Below, piece after piece: positions 36,806-49,472 of a stretch of 64,000 nucleotides of DNA. The notes under the pieces were generated by a model. That model made no database searches. It worked only from the letters and a program-made list of their open reading frames with translations, and was not told where the DNA came from. The first letter of the stretch is position 1, and every line of letters starts with the position of its first letter. The stretch is from Melioribacter roseus (GTDB lineage Bacteria > Bacteroidota > Ignavibacteria > Ignavibacteriales > Melioribacteraceae): positions 1 through 64,000 of the forward strand of contig DYLK01000009.1 in NCBI GenBank assembly GCA_020722065.1, read 5' to 3'. The position numbers and the translations under genes are program-made.

Positions 36806-39800
36806 ATGCAAGTAAGCAAGCAAGAAGTTAAAATAAAATCAATAAATAATGTTGTTATTAGCTTAGCAAGTCCTGATGATATTTTATCTAGATCAAATGG
36901 AGAAGTTACAAAGCCTGAAACGATCAATTATCGATCGTTCAGACCAGAAAAAGATGGTTTGTTTTGTGAAAAAATATTTGGTCCAGTAAAAGATTGGGAA
37001 TGCGCTTGCGGAAAATATAAGGGTGTACGTTACCGTGGTATAGTTTGCGATAGATGTGGTGTAGAAGTTACACAAAAAGCAGTTCGTCGCGAAAGAATGG
37101 GTCATATTGCTTTAGCAGTACCAATTGTTCACATTTGGTTTTTTAAAGCACTCCCATCCAAAATTGGAAATATCATAGGTTTGAGCACTAAAGAACTTGA
37201 AAAGGTAATTTATTACGAATCATATATTGTTATTAACCCAGGTCCAACTGGCGTAAAGAAGAAAGATTTACTCTCAGAAGACCAATATTATGAAATTCTT
37301 TACACTTTACCTGAAAATAACGATGTACTTGATGATAATGATCCAAACAAATTTGTGGCTAAAATTGGTGGAGAAGCAATAAAAATTCTTCTAAAAGAAG
37401 TAGATATTGATAAAACATTTGATGATTTGAAAGAAAAATTGAAATCAGAAACATCACAACAAAAAAAAGAAGATCTTTTAAAAAGACTTAGAGTTTTTGA
37501 AGCTTTTAAATCAGAAGAAGATAAAGTGCCAAATCGTCCAGAATGGATGGTAATGAACATAATCCCAGTAATTCCACCTGAACTTCGTCCACTTGTCCCA
37601 TTAGAAGGTGGAAAATTTGCAACAAGTGATTTGAATGATCTTTATAGAAGAGTAATAATTAGAAATAACAGATTAAGAAGATTAATTGATATAAAAGCTC
37701 CCGAAGTAATTTTAAGAAACGAAAAAAGAATGCTTCAGGAATCAGTTGATGCACTTTTCGATAATTCAAGAAGATCATCTGCAATACGAAGTGATGGAAA
37801 TCGTCCACTAAAATCACTTTCTGATATGTTGAAAGGAAAACAAGGTCGATTCCGTCAGAACTTACTTGGTAAACGTGTTGATTATTCTGGTCGTTCAGTA
37901 ATTGTTGTTGGTCCAGAATTAAAATTACATCAATGCGGATTACCAAAAGATATGGCAGTTGAATTATTCAAACCTTTCATTATTAGAAAATTAATGGAAA
38001 GAGGCGAATTTAAAACCACAAAAAGTGCAAGAAAAGCAGTTGATAGAAAAGATCCGATAATTTGGGAAATTCTTGAAACAATAATTGATGGACATCCAGT
38101 TTTATTAAACCGTGCTCCAACTTTGCACAGACTTGGTATTCAAGCATTCCAACCCGTATTGATTGATAGTAAAGCTATTCAGTTGCATCCAATGGTATGT
38201 ACAGCGTTTAACGCCGACTTTGACGGTGACCAAATGGCAGTTCACGTACCACTTTCATTTGAAGCACAACTTGAAGCTTCATTATTAATGCTTTCAAGTC
38301 ATAATATTTTATCACCACAAAACGGAAATCCAATTGTTGTTCCAACGCAAGATATTATTTTAGGAATTTACTACTTAACAAAAATGAAACCAAACGATCT
38401 TGGCGAAGGTATGATTTTTGCCGATGCTCAAGAAATTCAAATAGCTTTAGATCAGAAAAAAGTTGGACTACATGCAAAAGTTAAAGTTAGAATAGATGGA
38501 AAAATCATAGAAACAACACCAGGGCGAGTAATCTTTAATAGTATTGTTCCAAAAGAAATGGGCTATATTAATGAATTATTGATTAAGAAGTTTTTCAGTA
38601 ATTTTATTTATAAAATGTTTACCAAACTTGGGAATGAAGTTACAGCAATTTTTCTTGATAACTTAAAAGATTTAGGTTATACTTTTGCTACAAGAGCAGG
38701 TGTTTCAATCAGTTTTAGCGATATGATTGTTCCAAAAGTAAAAGAAAAATTAATTAAAGAATCAAATGAAAAAGTAAGTGTTATATATCAAGAATATGAA
38801 GAAGGTTTAACAACTGATACTGAAAGATATAACAGAATAATTGACGTTTGGACTCATACTTCAAACGATGTTTCAAAAGCATTAATGGACGAACTTAAAA
38901 AAGATCGCGATGGATTTAATCCACTAAATATGATGGTGGATTCTGGAGCGAGAGGTTCACAAGAACAAGTACGACAACTTGCTGGTATGAGAGGTTTAAT
39001 GCAAAAACCGCAGAAAACTTTGTCAGGTCAATCAGGTGAAATCATCGAAAATCCAATTATTGCAAACTTTAAAGAAGGTTTGTCAGTTTTGGAATACTTT
39101 ATTTCAACACACGGTGCTCGAAAAGGTCTTGCTGATACAGCTCTTAAAACTGCGGATGCAGGTTATTTAACAAGAAGATTAACAGACGTTGCACAAGATG
39201 TAATTATTTCAGAAGTAGATTGCGGCACAATCCGTGGAGTTCACATTTCTGCTCTTAAAGATGGTGAAACGGAAAGAGAACCTTTAGCTGAAAGAATTAT
39301 AGGTCGTGTCGCTCAAGAAGATATTTATGACCCAGTTACTGAAGAACTTCTTGTTGCTACTGGTGAAATCATTGAAGAAGAAGCAGCCCGAAAAATTGAC
39401 GAAGCAAGTTTGGATTCAGTTAAGATTCGAACAGTTTTAACTTGCGAATCTCAAAAAGGTGTTTGTGCTAAATGTTACGGAAGAAATCTTACTACAGGAA
39501 AGTTAGTAGAAATTGGTGAAGCAGTAGGAATTGTAGCAGCCCAATCAATCGGTGAACCAGGTACACAGCTAACACTTCGAACTTTCCACTTAGGTGGTAC
39601 TTCATCTCGTATTGCTTCGCAATCTCAAGTTGAATCCACACATAACGGACGTGTTGAATTTGAAAGATTGAAATATGTTGATTACGAAAAAGAAGATATT
39701 TTTGGTGATAAAACTAATGTAAAAGTTGTTATCGGAAGACGTGGTGCAATCAATTTATATGATAATGATAATCGACAAATTAAACGATTCGATGTGCCTT

Positions 39801-41074
39801 ATGGGGCAGAATTACTTGTTTCTGATGGGGATATGGTAACATTAAAACAACCATTATATAATCACGATCCATATAACACGCTTATTATTTCAGATATAAG
39901 CGGAGAAGTTAGATTTATTGATTTAGTTGATAGCATTTCAATAAAGGAAGTTTCAGATTCCCAAACAGGACACGTTGCTAAAGTTGTAATTGAATCGAAA
40001 GATAAAAACTTTACCCCTTCAATAATAGTTACTGATAAAGAAGGCAATGAAAAAATTTATAATATGCCAATTGGTGCTTATCTAAACGTTGAAGAAAATG
40101 AAGAAATTCAAGCTGGTACTATTTTAGCAAAAATTTCAAAAGCTACATCAAAAACAAAAGATATTACAGGTGGTTTACCACGAGTAACAGAATTATTTGA
40201 AGCAAGAAGTCCGCACGAACCTGCAGTTGTTTCAGAAATCGAAGGAGTTGTAAAATTCGGTTCAAGAAAAAGAGGCTCGCGAGAAATTATAATTGAAGCA
40301 TTTGACGGTTCAATTCAAAAAGTATATAACGTCCCTTACGGAAAACATATTCTTGTTCAGGAAGGAGATGAAATATCAGATGGAGAAAAAATTACAGATG
40401 GACCAATTGATCCACATGATATTTTGAAAATCAAAGGTCCAAATGCAGTACAAGAATATTTAGTTAATGAAATTCAGGAAGTTTATCGTTTGCAAGGTGT
40501 TAAAATAAACGATAAACATATTGAAGTAATAGTAAAACAAATGTTGCAAAAAGTTAAAATTCTTTCTTCAGGTGATAGTAAGTTTATAGATGAAGATTTA
40601 GTAAACAGGACACATTTTAATAACGAAAACTTAAGACTTCAAAACTTAGTTGTCGTTGAAGAAATTGGAGATTCTGATTTAAAAGTTGGACAACTTATAA
40701 CAAAATCAAAAGCCCGTGAAATATCATCTTCCTTAAAAAGAAAAGAATTGAAAGATATTGTTGTTCGTGAAACTATTCCTGCAACAATGGATAATATCTT
40801 GCTTGGTATTACTGAAGCAGCTTTAAAAACTGAAAGTTTTATTTCAGCAGCATCTTTCCAAGAAACGACAAAAGTTTTAACTAATGCCGCTATTCAAGCA
40901 AAAGTTGATAACTTACAAGGATTAAAAGAAAATGTTGTTATGGGACATCTAATTCCAGCTGGAACAGGATTAAATAAATTCAAAGATATATTAATTGAAT
41001 TGCAAGATTATTCAGAAGAAGAACCAGTTGAAGAAGAATCTGCAATTATTACAGATAATTTTGATGAATTATAA
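36806..41074 (+). CDS. rpoC: RNA polymerase subunit beta prime
   Basis: A 1422-residue subunit with the catalytic Mg2+ loop [12 protein letters not shown]. Zinc site 1 is in [20 protein letters not shown] near residues 70-90, and zinc site 2 in [16 protein letters not shown] with an earlier Cys in VDCGT. Trigger-loop and bridge-helix blocks are present (for example [19 protein letters not shown]). It lies 24 bp after rpoB, preceded by AAGGAG. Confidence 0.98.
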   Translation: MQVSKQEVKIKSINNVVISLASPDDILSRSNGEVTKPETINYRSFRPEKDGLFCEKIFGPVKDWECACGKYKGVRYRGIVCDRCGVEVTQKAVRRERMGHIALAVPIVHIWFFKALPSKIGNIIGLSTKELEKVIYYESYIVINPGPTGVKKKDLLSEDQYYEILYTLPENNDVLDDNDPNKFVAKIGGEAIKILLKEVDIDKTFDDLKEKLKSETSQQKKEDLLKRLRVFEAFKSEEDKVPNRPEWMVMNIIPVIPPELRPLVPLEGGKFATSDLNDLYRRVIIRNNRLRRLIDIKAPEVILRNEKRMLQESVDALFDNSRRSSAIRSDGNRPLKSLSDMLKGKQGRFRQNLLGKRVDYSGRSVIVVGPELKLHQCGLPKDMAVELFKPFIIRKLMERGEFKTTKSARKAVDRKDPIIWEILETIIDGHPVLLNRAPTLHRLGIQAFQPVLIDSKAIQLHPMVCTAFNADFDGDQMAVHVPLSFEAQLEASLLMLSSHNILSPQNGNPIVVPTQDIILGIYYLTKMKPNDLGEGMIFADAQEIQIALDQKKVGLHAKVKVRIDGKIIETTPGRVIFNSIVPKEMGYINELLIKKFFSNFIYKMFTKLGNEVTAIFLDNLKDLGYTFATRAGVSISFSDMIVPKVKEKLIKESNEKVSVIYQEYEEGLTTDTERYNRIIDVWTHTSNDVSKALMDELKKDRDGFNPLNMMVDSGARGSQEQVRQLAGMRGLMQKPQKTLSGQSGEIIENPIIANFKEGLSVLEYFISTHGARKGLADTALKTADAGYLTRRLTDVAQDVIISEVDCGTIRGVHISALKDGETEREPLAERIIGRVAQEDIYDPVTEELLVATGEIIEEEAARKIDEASLDSVKIRTVLTCESQKGVCAKCYGRNLTTGKLVEIGEAVGIVAAQSIGEPGTQLTLRTFHLGGTSSRIASQSQVESTHNGRVEFERLKYVDYEKEDIFGDKTNVKVVIGRRGAINLYDNDNRQIKRFDVPYGAELLVSDGDMVTLKQPLYNHDPYNTLIISDISGEVRFIDLVDSISIKEVSDSQTGHVAKVVIESKDKNFTPSIIVTDKEGNEKIYNMPIGAYLNVEENEEIQAGTILAKISKATSKTKDITGGLPRVTELFEARSPHEPAVVSEIEGVVKFGSRKRGSREIIIEAFDGSIQKVYNVPYGKHILVQEGDEISDGEKITDGPIDPHDILKIKGPNAVQEYLVNEIQEVYRLQGVKINDKHIEVIVKQMLQKVKILSSGDSKFIDEDLVNRTHFNNENLRLQNLVVVEEIGDSDLKVGQLITKSKAREISSSLKRKELKDIVVRETIPATMDNILLGITEAALKTESFISAASFQETTKVLTNAAIQAKVDNLQGLKENVVMGHLIPAGTGLNKFKDILIELQDYSEEEPVEEESAIITDNFDEL

Positions 41075-41092
41075 TAAAATGATAAGCTAAAC

Positions 41093-41124
41093 TTGACAAT
41101 TACTCACAATATCAATATATTGTG
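41093..41124 (+). promoter_or_regulatory. Sigma70-type promoter with overlapping inverted repeat upstream of rpsL
   Basis: TTGACA at 41093-41098, a 17-base spacer and TATATT at 41116-41121 make a near-consensus promoter 36 bp before rpsL. The inverted repeat CACAATAT-CAAT-ATATTGTG (41105-41124) covers the spacer and the -10 box. The repeat could be an operator or, if read through from rpoC, an RNA hairpin. Confidence 0.6.
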
Positions 41125-41156
41125 GGTCTGAAAATTTTGAAAGTATTGGAGATTTT

Positions 41157-41534
41157 ATGCCTACAATTAGTCAATTAGTTAGAAAAGGCAGAAAAAAGAT
41201 AACATTTAAGAGTAAAGCACCGGCTTTAAATTCAAATCCTCAAAAAAGAGGCGTTTGCACAAGAGTTTATACTACAACTCCTAAAAAGCCAAACTCAGCT
41301 CTAAGAAAAGTTGCAAGAGTGAGATTAACTCATGGTGTAGAAGTTACAGCTTATATTCCAGGTGAAGGTCATAATTTGCAAGAACACTCAATCGTTCTGA
41401 TTAGAGGAGGTAGAGTTAAAGATCTTCCAGGAGTAAGATACCATATTATTCGCGGAACACTTGATGCATCTGGTGTTTCAGATAGAAAACAAGGTAGATC
41501 TAAATACGGAACCAAAAAACCAAAGGCTAAGTAG
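41157..41534 (+). CDS. rpsL: 30S ribosomal protein uS12
   Basis: A 125-residue decoding-centre protein. [19 protein letters not shown] and [14 protein letters not shown] are conserved. Lys43 and Lys88, the usual sites of streptomycin resistance, are wild type. Residue Asp89, the target of RimO in other bacteria, is present. Confidence 0.98.
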   Translation: MPTISQLVRKGRKKITFKSKAPALNSNPQKRGVCTRVYTTTPKKPNSALRKVARVRLTHGVEVTAYIPGEGHNLQEHSIVLIRGGRVKDLPGVRYHIIRGTLDASGVSDRKQGRSKYGTKKPKAK

Positions 41535-41539
41535 AGAAT

Positions 41540-42007
41540 ATGAGAAAGAGAAGAGCTGAAAAGCGTTATATTAAGCCAGATCCTAAATTCAATGACAAAT
41601 TGATTTCAAAATTTGCAAACTATATTATGTACGACGGAAATAAAAATAGTGCATTAAAAGTAGTTTATGAGTGTTTCGAAATAATCGAAGCTAAAACAAA
41701 AAAAACAGCTTTAGAAACTTTTAACAAAGCAATTCAAAATGTACAACCAATGGTTGAAGTTAGAAGTAGAAGAGTAGGTGGAGCAACATACCAAGTCCCT
41801 ATGGAAGTTAGACCAGAAAGACGAGTAGCCTTAGCACTTAGATGGATAAAAACATACTCACGTGCAAGAAAAGATAAATCAATGGCATTAAAATTAGCTG
41901 CAGAATTAATAGATGCATCTAATAATCAAGGCTCATCTGTTAAGAAAAAAGAAGATACACATAGAATGGCAGAGGCAAATAAAGCTTTTGCTCACTTTAG
42001 ATGGTAA
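41540..42007 (+). CDS. rpsG: 30S ribosomal protein uS7
   Basis: A 155-residue head protein that nucleates 30S head assembly. The family block is [20 protein letters not shown], and the C-terminus [21 protein letters not shown] matches the family. It is 5 bp after rpsL. Confidence 0.97.
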   Translation: MRKRRAEKRYIKPDPKFNDKLISKFANYIMYDGNKNSALKVVYECFEIIEAKTKKTALETFNKAIQNVQPMVEVRSRRVGGATYQVPMEVRPERRVALALRWIKTYSRARKDKSMALKLAAELIDASNNQGSSVKKKEDTHRMAEANKAFAHFRW

Positions 42008-42019
42008 GGTTTAGTTTAA

Positions 42020-44098
42020 ATGGCTAAAAAAAGAGTTGAAATAGATAAAGTTAGAAATATTGGCATCATGGCACACATAGATGCTGGTAAAACCACAACA
42101 ACTGAAAGAATTTTGTTCTATACAGGGAAATTACATCGAATTGGTGAAGTACATGATGGTGCTGCAACTATGGACTGGATGGAACAAGAAAAAGAACGAG
42201 GTATTACAATCACTTCTGCTGCTACAACAGCTTATTGGAGAGATCATGAAATAAATATAATAGATACTCCTGGGCACGTAGATTTTACAGTAGAAGTTGA
42301 AAGATCTTTAAGAGTTCTTGATGGCGCTATCGCTTTATTTTGCGCCGTTGGTGGTGTGGAACCACAATCTGAAACAGTCTGGCGACAAGCTGATAAATAT
42401 AAAGTCCCAAGAATTGCTTTTATAAATAAAATGGATAGAATTGGTGCTGATTTTTATGCTGTTGTTGACTCAATAAAGGAAAGATTTGGAGCAAATGCTG
42501 TCCCGATAAATTTACCAATCGGTTCGGGCGATATGTTTACAGGTGTAATAGACTTGCTTGAAATGAAAGCAAGAATGTACCATGATGAAACTCAAGGTGC
42601 TACCTTTGAAGATATTGATATTCCTAATGATTTGATTGGAATAGCCAATAAATATCGTACACTAATGCTTGAAGCAGTATCTGACTCAGATGATACTCTT
42701 CTTATGAAATATTTAGAAGGCGAAGAAATTACAAAAGATGAAATCATTAAAGCCTTACGGCAAGCTACTATAAAATTAGATGTTGTTCCAGTGCTTTGTG
42801 GATCTTCATTCAAAAATAAAGGTGTTCAAAAATTACTAGATGCAGTTGTTGATTTCTTACCATCTCCTACTGATACTGAAGAGATACCAGCTACACAAAT
42901 TTATAGAGAAGATGAAGTATTTATCAAACCATCAGTTTCATCAGAACTAACTGGATTAGCTTTTAAGATTATGACTGATCCTTATGTAGGTAAATTAACT
43001 TACGTCAGATTGTATAGCGGTATGCTCAAAACTGGTTCATATATCTATAATTCAATCTCTGATAAAAAAGAGAGAGTTGGTAGAATATTACGAATGCATG
43101 CTAATTCAAGAGAAGATCTTGATGAAGCAAGAGCTGGAGATATTATTGCAATAGTAGGATTAAAAGCAACAAGAACAGGTGACACACTTTGTGAAAATGA
43201 TAAAAACCCTGTTATGCTTGAAAAAATGACTTTTCCAGAACCAGTAATTGAAGTTGCAATTGAACCAAAATCTAAAGCAGATCAAGATAAACTTTCGGAT
43301 GCATTAGTAAAATTATCTGATGAAGATCCTACATTTAGAATAAAAGTAGATGACGAAACAGCACAAACAATAATTAGTGGAATGGGTGAACTTCACTTAG
43401 AAATTCTAGTCGATAGAATGAAAAGAGAATTTAAAGTTGAAGCAAACATCGGTAAACCACAAGTTGCATATAGAGAAACTATAACAAAAGCCGTTAAAGC
43501 CGAAGGTAAATTTGTTAAACAATCTGGTGGTAGAGGTAAATACGGTCATGTTCTTGTAGAACTTGAACCAAATGAACCAGGTAAAGGATTCGAATTTATC
43601 AACGCAATTGTTGGTGGAGCAATACCTAAAGAATATATTACTCCCGCAGCAAAAGGTATGGAAGAAGCAATGAAGAACGGTGTTCTAGCTGGATATCCTT
43701 TAGTTGATATCAAAGCAACACTTTATGATGGTTCTTTCCACGAAGTTGACTCTGATGAAATATCTTTTAAAGTTGCCGGTTCAATGGCAATGAAAGATGG
43801 TTGCAGAAGTGCTAAACCAATATTACTTGAACCAATGATGTCAGTTGAAGTTACTACTCCAGAAGAATATCTTGGAGATGTAATGGGTGACTTAAATTCA
43901 AGACGTGGTAAAATAGAAGGATTTCTTGCACGTCGAGATGCTCAAGTAATTAAAGCACACGCTCCATTAGCTGAAATGTTTGGTTATGCTACAAAATTAC
44001 GTTCTATGACACAAGGTAGAGCAATCTACTCAATGCAATTTTCACATTATACTCAAGTGCCTCAAAGTGTGGCAGATGAGATTATTAGCGGTAAATAA
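42020..44098 (+). CDS. fusA: Elongation factor G
   Basis: A 692-residue translocase. G1 AHIDAGKT, G3 DTPGHVDF and G4 NKMDR are intact, as is the switch [10 protein letters not shown]. Domain IV ends with the [12 protein letters not shown] segment. The length and the str-operon position indicate the canonical elongation paralogue rather than EF-G2. Confidence 0.98.
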   Translation: MAKKRVEIDKVRNIGIMAHIDAGKTTTTERILFYTGKLHRIGEVHDGAATMDWMEQEKERGITITSAATTAYWRDHEINIIDTPGHVDFTVEVERSLRVLDGAIALFCAVGGVEPQSETVWRQADKYKVPRIAFINKMDRIGADFYAVVDSIKERFGANAVPINLPIGSGDMFTGVIDLLEMKARMYHDETQGATFEDIDIPNDLIGIANKYRTLMLEAVSDSDDTLLMKYLEGEEITKDEIIKALRQATIKLDVVPVLCGSSFKNKGVQKLLDAVVDFLPSPTDTEEIPATQIYREDEVFIKPSVSSELTGLAFKIMTDPYVGKLTYVRLYSGMLKTGSYIYNSISDKKERVGRILRMHANSREDLDEARAGDIIAIVGLKATRTGDTLCENDKNPVMLEKMTFPEPVIEVAIEPKSKADQDKLSDALVKLSDEDPTFRIKVDDETAQTIISGMGELHLEILVDRMKREFKVEANIGKPQVAYRETITKAVKAEGKFVKQSGGRGKYGHVLVELEPNEPGKGFEFINAIVGGAIPKEYITPAAKGMEEAMKNGVLAGYPLVDIKATLYDGSFHEVDSDEISFKVAGSMAMKDGCRSAKPILLEPMMSVEVTTPEEYLGDVMGDLNSRRGKIEGFLARRDAQVIKAHAPLAEMFGYATKLRSMTQGRAIYSMQFSHYTQVPQSVADEIISGK

Positions 44099-44130
44099 AA
44101 TAAGTAATAAAAAGTTAAAAGGAGAATTCA

Positions 44131-45336
44131 ATGGCTAAAGAAAAATTTGATAGGAGTAAGCCTCACGTTAACGTCGGTACTATTGGACACGTAGACCACG
44201 GGAAAACAACCTTAACAGCAGCAATTACAATGGCACTTGCTAAAAAAGGTTTATCAGAAAAAAGAACATTTGACTCAATTGATAATGCCCCAGAAGAAAG
44301 AGAACGCGGTATTACAATTGCAACTGCTCACGTAGAATATTCCACAACTAAAAGACACTATGCTCACGTAGATTGTCCTGGTCACGCCGATTATGTTAAA
44401 AACATGATTACTGGTGCAGCTCAAATGGACGGGGCAATTCTTGTAGTTGCAGCAACCGATGGACCAATGCCACAAACAAGAGAACACATTCTACTTGCAA
44501 GACAAGTTGGTGTACCTAAAATTGTAGTATTTTTAAATAAAGTTGATATGATGGATGATCCTGAACTAATCGAACTTGTTGAAATGGAATTACGTGAATT
44601 GTTAACACAATACGAATTCCCTGGAGATGAAATTCCGATAATTAAAGGTTCTGCATTACACGCTCTTGAAGCAGCAACAGCTGATGCTCCTGCTACAGAC
44701 GAAAGATATAATTGTATTTGGGAACTAATGGATGCAGTTGATAACTATATTCCTGAACCTGAACGAGAAAAAGATAAACCATTCTTAATGCCTGTCGAAG
44801 ACGTATTTTCAATTACAGGTCGTGGTACTGTTGCTACTGGTAGAGTAGAAAGAGGCGAAGTAAAATTACAACAAGAAGTTGAACTTATTGGTCTTGGAAC
44901 TCATAAGAAAACTGTTGTTACTGGCATAGAAATGTTTAGAAAAGAACTTGATTCTGCAATAGCTGGTGACAATGCTGGAATTCTTCTACGTGGTGTTGAT
45001 AAAAAAGAAATTCAAAGAGGAATGGTTCTTGCTAAAACAGGGTCTATTACTCCTCATACAATATTTGAAGGTGAAGTTTATATTCTTTCAAAAGAAGAAG
45101 GTGGACGTCATACTCCATTTTTTAACAATTATAGACCACAATTTTATTTTAGAACTACAGACGTAACTGGTATTGTTGAACTTCCTGAAGGACGAGACAT
45201 GGTTATGCCAGGTGATAACGTAAAATTAAAAGTAACACTAATTTCTGAAATTGCAATGGAAGAAGGATTAAGATTCGCTATCCGTGAAGGTGGAAGAACA
45301 GTTGGTGCTGGCGTAGTAACAAAGATATTTGCATAA
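44131..45336 (+). CDS. tuf: Elongation factor Tu
   Basis: A 401-residue GTPase delivering aminoacyl-tRNA. G1 [40 protein letters not shown] and NKVDMMDD are intact. It is the only tuf in the window; the second site commonly found before secE holds rpmG instead. Confidence 0.98.
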   Translation: MAKEKFDRSKPHVNVGTIGHVDHGKTTLTAAITMALAKKGLSEKRTFDSIDNAPEERERGITIATAHVEYSTTKRHYAHVDCPGHADYVKNMITGAAQMDGAILVVAATDGPMPQTREHILLARQVGVPKIVVFLNKVDMMDDPELIELVEMELRELLTQYEFPGDEIPIIKGSALHALEAATADAPATDERYNCIWELMDAVDNYIPEPEREKDKPFLMPVEDVFSITGRGTVATGRVERGEVKLQQEVELIGLGTHKKTVVTGIEMFRKELDSAIAGDNAGILLRGVDKKEIQRGMVLAKTGSITPHTIFEGEVYILSKEEGGRHTPFFNNYRPQFYFRTTDVTGIVELPEGRDMVMPGDNVKLKVTLISEIAMEEGLRFAIREGGRTVGAGVVTKIFA

Positions 45337-45403
45337 AAAATTAAGATAAATAATTAAGAGGAAGATTTTATATCTTTCTCTTATATTTTGGAGAAAGACT
45401 ATC

Positions 45404-45712
45404 GTGGCTGGACAAAAGATTAGAATTAGATTAAAATCATACGATCATCAATTGATTGATAAATCGACAGATAAAATTATTAAAACTGTTAAAATGACAG
45501 GTGCAATAGTTTCTGGACCAATTCCAATGCCAACTAAAAGAAGTGTTTTCACAGTTTTAAGATCACCTCACGTTGATAAGAAATCAAGAGAACAATTCGA
45601 AATTAGGTCACATAAACGTATTATTGATATTCATAACTCAAATAATAAAACTGTCGATTCGTTAAGTAAATTAGAAATACCTGCTGGTGTTGACATTGAA
45701 ATTAAGTTATAG
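45404..45712 (+). CDS. rpsJ: 30S ribosomal protein uS10
   Basis: A 102-residue head protein that also binds NusB in antitermination. [20 protein letters not shown] is the family block. The start is GTG with GGAG upstream. The 67-bp gap before it marks the start of the S10 segment. Confidence 0.97.
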   Translation: MAGQKIRIRLKSYDHQLIDKSTDKIIKTVKMTGAIVSGPIPMPTKRSVFTVLRSPHVDKKSREQFEIRSHKRIIDIHNSNNKTVDSLSKLEIPAGVDIEIKL

Positions 45713-45727
45713 GCGAGGATAAGAAAA

Positions 45728-46351
45728 ATGCCCGGTTTAATTGGTAGAAAAATAGGTATGACAAATTTATACAATGCTTCTGAAACAAGCATTCCTGTTA
45801 CAGCGGTTGAAATTGGACCATGTACAATTACTGACATCAAAACAAAAGAAAGAGATGGTTATACAGCTCTTCAACTTGGATTTGGTTCAGTAAAAGAAAA
45901 AGCAGTTAATAAAGCACAATTAGTGAATTTTAAAAAGAACAATGTTCAACCTGTAAAATATCTTAAAGAATTTAGAAATTTTGATATTACTCAATATAAA
46001 GTAGGTCAAGTAATTACTGTTGAAACACTTTTTAAAGAAGGTGAAAAAGTTTCAGTAATTGGTATTTCTAAAGGAAAAGGTTTCCAAGGCGTAATGAAAA
46101 GACATGGCTTTGGTGGTGTTGGTGGTAGAACGCACGGTCAATCTGATAGAGAAAGAGCTCCAGGTTCAGTTGGTGCAAGTTCCTATCCATCTAGAGTTCT
46201 AAAAGGAACAAGAATGGCTGGTAGAACTGGTAACGATAGAGTAACTGTAAAAAGTTTAGAAGTTATAAAAATCTTACCAGAAAAAAATATCATTTTTATA
46301 AAAGGTGCAATACCTGGTGCTATTAATTCAATTGTCGAAATTAACAAATAA
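45728..46351 (+). CDS. rplC: 50S ribosomal protein uL3
   Basis: A 207-residue protein near the peptidyl-transferase centre. IGRKIGMTNLY at the N-terminus and GFGGVGGRTHGQSDRERAPG with PSRVLKGTRMAGRTG in the extension loop are diagnostic. The Gln that is methylated by PrmB in other bacteria is within this loop. Confidence 0.97.
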   Translation: MPGLIGRKIGMTNLYNASETSIPVTAVEIGPCTITDIKTKERDGYTALQLGFGSVKEKAVNKAQLVNFKKNNVQPVKYLKEFRNFDITQYKVGQVITVETLFKEGEKVSVIGISKGKGFQGVMKRHGFGGVGGRTHGQSDRERAPGSVGASSYPSRVLKGTRMAGRTGNDRVTVKSLEVIKILPEKNIIFIKGAIPGAINSIVEINK

Positions 46352-46360
46352 GAGATTGAA

Positions 46361-46987
46361 ATGAAATTAGATGTTTATAAAATAGATGGTTCTAAAAGTG
46401 GTGAAACTGTAGATTTAGCAGAAAATATTTTTGCTGTGGAACCAAATGATCATGTTATTTATTTAGCTGTCAAAGCTTATTTGGCTAATAAAAGACAAGG
46501 GACAAGTAAAGCCAAAGAAAGAAGTGAAGTTTCTGGTGGTGGAAAAAAACCTTGGAAACAAAAAGGTCGAGGTGGGGCAAGAGCTGGTACATCAAGATCA
46601 CCTCTTTGGGTTGGTGGAGGAACAATATTTGGACCTAAACCACGAAATTACAGACAAAAATTAAATAAAAAAGTTTTAGTTGTGGCAAGAAAATCTGCTT
46701 TAACTTATAAAGCACAAGCAAATCAAATAATTGTAGTTGAAAATTTTGATTTTGATGCACCTAAAACAAAAGAATTTAACAATATTCTTAAATCATTGAA
46801 TATTAACAATAAAAAAGTTCTTCTACTTACTGATGAAAATCGCACTAACATTTATAAATCTGGTAGAAATATTGAAAAAGTCAATATCCTTGAAGCTAAA
46901 AATGCTTCTACCTTCGATTTAGTGAATAATCAAGTACTTGTTATTCAATCTGGTGCTATTCAAAAAATTGAAGAAATATTAAACTAA
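46361..46987 (+). CDS. rplD: 50S ribosomal protein uL4
   Basis: A 208-residue protein lining the exit tunnel. The tunnel loop is seen in KKPWKQKGRGGARAGTSRSP. L4 represses the S10 operon in gamma-proteobacteria; no such leader was identified here. Confidence 0.96.
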   Translation: MKLDVYKIDGSKSGETVDLAENIFAVEPNDHVIYLAVKAYLANKRQGTSKAKERSEVSGGGKKPWKQKGRGGARAGTSRSPLWVGGGTIFGPKPRNYRQKLNKKVLVVARKSALTYKAQANQIIVVENFDFDAPKTKEFNNILKSLNINNKKVLLLTDENRTNIYKSGRNIEKVNILEAKNASTFDLVNNQVLVIQSGAIQKIEEILN

Positions 46988-46997
46988 GGTTTAAATA

Positions 46998-47294
46998 ATG
47001 GCACGTACAATTTTAATAAGACCGTTACTTACAGAAAAAATTAATAGCTTAATGGAAAAAAAGAATCAATATGGTTTCATTGTCGATTTTACCGCTAATA
47101 AAATTGAAATAAAAAAAGCCGTTGAAGAAAAATTCTCAGTTAAAGTTACTAATGTAAATACTATTAAGCACAAAGGTAAAGTTAAAGCACAGATGACAAA
47201 GAAAGGTCGCTTTGTTGGAAGAACTTCTAAATACAAAAAAGCAATCATTACTTTGGTTGATGGTCAAAAAATCGATATAGTTGGCGAAGTATAG
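46998..47294 (+). CDS. rplW: 50S ribosomal protein uL23
   Basis: A 98-residue protein at the tunnel exit, docking site for SRP and trigger factor. [20 protein letters not shown] and [19 protein letters not shown] are the family blocks. Confidence 0.95.
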   Translation: MARTILIRPLLTEKINSLMEKKNQYGFIVDFTANKIEIKKAVEEKFSVKVTNVNTIKHKGKVKAQMTKKGRFVGRTSKYKKAIITLVDGQKIDIVGEV

Positions 47295-47311
47295 GATAGT
47301 GGAGATTTTAA

Positions 47312-48136
47312 ATGGCAATTAGAAAATTAAAACCTAATACACCTGGGACGAGATATATGTCGATTTCCACTTTCGAGGAAATCACAAAAACCACTCCTGA
47401 AAAATCACTTTTAGCTCCAATTAAAAAGAGTGGTGGTAGAAATAATCTTGGTAGAATTACAACTCGTTTCAGAGGTGGTGGACACAAAAGACAATATAGA
47501 ATTATTGATTTTAAAAGAAATAAATTTGATATACCAGCAAAAGTTGCATCTATTGAATATGATCCAAATAGATCAGCGAGAATAGCGCTTCTTTTTTATA
47601 ACGATGGAGAAAAAAGATATATTTTAGCTCCAAACGGATTAAAAGTTGGTGATACAGTTATTTCTGGTAATGAAGTTGAAATCAAAGTTGGTAACTCTTT
47701 ACCAATTAAAAATCTACCACTCGGAAGTATGCTACATAACGTAGAATTAAAACCAGGCAAAGGTGGTCAATTAGGTCGTTCAGCTGGGACTTCTATTCAA
47801 CTTATTGCCAAAGATGGACAGTATGCAACACTTAGAATGCCTTCTGGTGAAGTTAGAATGGTAAGTTTAGAATGCCGTGCAACTTATGGTGTTGTTAGCA
47901 ATTCAGATAATTTTAATATAAGTGTTGGAAAAGCTGGTAGAACACGCTGGTTAGGTAAACGCCCACATGTTCGTGGTGTAGCGATGAACCCTGTAGATCA
48001 TCCAATGGGTGGTGGTGAAGGTAAAACTTCAGGCGGGGGTCATCCAGTTTCACCTTGGGGTCAAAAATCTAAAGGTTTGAAAACTAGAAAGAAAACTAAA
48101 GTTTCAGATAAATTAATAGTTAAGAGAAGAAAATAG
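47312..48136 (+). CDS. rplB: 50S ribosomal protein uL2
   Basis: A 274-residue protein needed for subunit joining and peptidyl transfer. [19 protein letters not shown] near the start and [16 protein letters not shown] with HPVSPWGQ near the end are diagnostic. Confidence 0.98.
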   Translation: MAIRKLKPNTPGTRYMSISTFEEITKTTPEKSLLAPIKKSGGRNNLGRITTRFRGGGHKRQYRIIDFKRNKFDIPAKVASIEYDPNRSARIALLFYNDGEKRYILAPNGLKVGDTVISGNEVEIKVGNSLPIKNLPLGSMLHNVELKPGKGGQLGRSAGTSIQLIAKDGQYATLRMPSGEVRMVSLECRATYGVVSNSDNFNISVGKAGRTRWLGKRPHVRGVAMNPVDHPMGGGEGKTSGGGHPVSPWGQKSKGLKTRKKTKVSDKLIVKRRK

Positions 48137-48149
48137 GTTGAGTTAGGAT

Positions 48150-48437
48150 ATGCCAAGATCAATTAAAAAAGGTCCTTTTGTACATTACAAACTCGTTAAG
48201 AAAATTCAAGAAATGAATGAAAAAAACGAGAAAAAAGTTATCAAAACCTGGTCAAGAGCTAGTATGATTTTACCAGATTTTGTAGGTCATACAATTGCTG
48301 TACATAATGGAAACAAAATGATTCCAGTTTATATTTCTGAAAATATGGTTGGTCATAAACTTGGTGAATTTGCACCTACAAGAATTTTTAGAGGTCATCC
48401 TGGAACCAAAGCTGAAAAAGCAGCTAAGAAAAAGTAA
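48150..48437 (+). CDS. rpsS: 30S ribosomal protein uS19
   Basis: A 95-residue head protein. [19 protein letters not shown] and [15 protein letters not shown] are the family marks. It lies 13 bp after rplB. Confidence 0.97.
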   Translation: MPRSIKKGPFVHYKLVKKIQEMNEKNEKKVIKTWSRASMILPDFVGHTIAVHNGNKMIPVYISENMVGHKLGEFAPTRIFRGHPGTKAEKAAKKK

Positions 48438-48455
48438 GCACTAAGGATTATGAAT

Positions 48456-48803
48456 ATGGAAGCTAAAGCAACACATAAATTTATTAAAGTATCACCTCGA
48501 AAGATGAGGTTAGTTATCGATTTAATTCGCGGCAAGTCAGTTGATGAAGCTGTACAAATTCTACATTTTCATCCAAAACATGCTTCAAATTATGCAGAAA
48601 AAGTATTAAAATCAGCTGTAGCTAATCTTATCAATAAAGAAGATGGGAAAAATATTAAGTCTCAAGATTTATATGTAAAAGAAGTTTTTTCTAATGCAGG
48701 TCCAGTTCTAAAAAGGATTTCAGCTGCACCAATGGGAAGAGCTTACAGAATTAGAAAAAGAACGAATCATTTAACAATTGTTGTCTCTACAAGAGCAAAT
48801 TAG
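48456..48803 (+). CDS. rplV: 50S ribosomal protein uL22
   Basis: A 115-residue tunnel protein with KFIKVSPRKMRLVIDLIRGK at the N-terminus and GRAYRIRKRTNHLTI at the tunnel hairpin. The ATG at 48456 is preferred because AAGGA lies 8 bases before it. An in-frame ATG at 48450 would add two residues with almost no spacing. Confidence 0.95.
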   Translation: MEAKATHKFIKVSPRKMRLVIDLIRGKSVDEAVQILHFHPKHASNYAEKVLKSAVANLINKEDGKNIKSQDLYVKEVFSNAGPVLKRISAAPMGRAYRIRKRTNHLTIVVSTRAN

Positions 48804-48812
48804 GAGGATTTT

Positions 48813-49451
48813 TTGGGTCAGAAAACAAATCCTATAGGTTTTAGAGTTGGAGTTATTAGAGGTTGGGATTCAAATTGGTTTGAATCCAAAAGCTATAAAG
48901 AAAAATTGCTTGAAGATAGAAAAATAAGAAACTATATCAAGCAAAGACTTAAAAAAGCTGGAGTATCTAAAGTACTTATCGATAGAACATCTAAAAATCT
49001 TTCGATAACAATATTTACTTCAAGACCTGGAGTAGTAATTGGAAAAAGCGGTAAAGATATTGCACAACTCGAAGAAGAATTAAAAAATTATCTTACAAAA
49101 GATGTGAAAGTTCAAATATCTGAAATTAAAAGACCAGAATTAGATGCGTATCTTGTAGCTGAAGGAATTGCTCAGCAATTGCAAGGAAGAATTTCATTTC
49201 GTCGTGCAATGAAATCCGCAATTAGCACTACTATACGGATGGGTGGAAAAGGAATCAGAGTAAAATGTTCAGGTCGTTTAGGTGGAGCTGAAATGGCTCG
49301 TACTGAACAATACAAAGAAGGTAGAATTCCACTGCATACATTAAGAGCAAACATTGATTATGCAACCGCTACTGCTCAAACAATTTATGGAGCGATTGGA
49401 ATTAAAGTTTGGATATTTAAAGGCGAAGTTTTTGGTAGAATAAGTGAATAA
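48813..49451 (+). CDS. rpsC: 30S ribosomal protein uS3
   Basis: A 212-residue mRNA-entry protein with the KH motif VIGKSGKDI and the C-terminal domain GIRVKCSGRLGGAEMARTE. The start is TTG, 5 bases after AGGAGG (MGQKTNPIGFRVG). Confidence 0.97.
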   Translation: MGQKTNPIGFRVGVIRGWDSNWFESKSYKEKLLEDRKIRNYIKQRLKKAGVSKVLIDRTSKNLSITIFTSRPGVVIGKSGKDIAQLEEELKNYLTKDVKVQISEIKRPELDAYLVAEGIAQQLQGRISFRRAMKSAISTTIRMGGKGIRVKCSGRLGGAEMARTEQYKEGRIPLHTLRANIDYATATAQTIYGAIGIKVWIFKGEVFGRISE

Positions 49452-49472
49452 AAGTACCTGGAGATTAGATTT

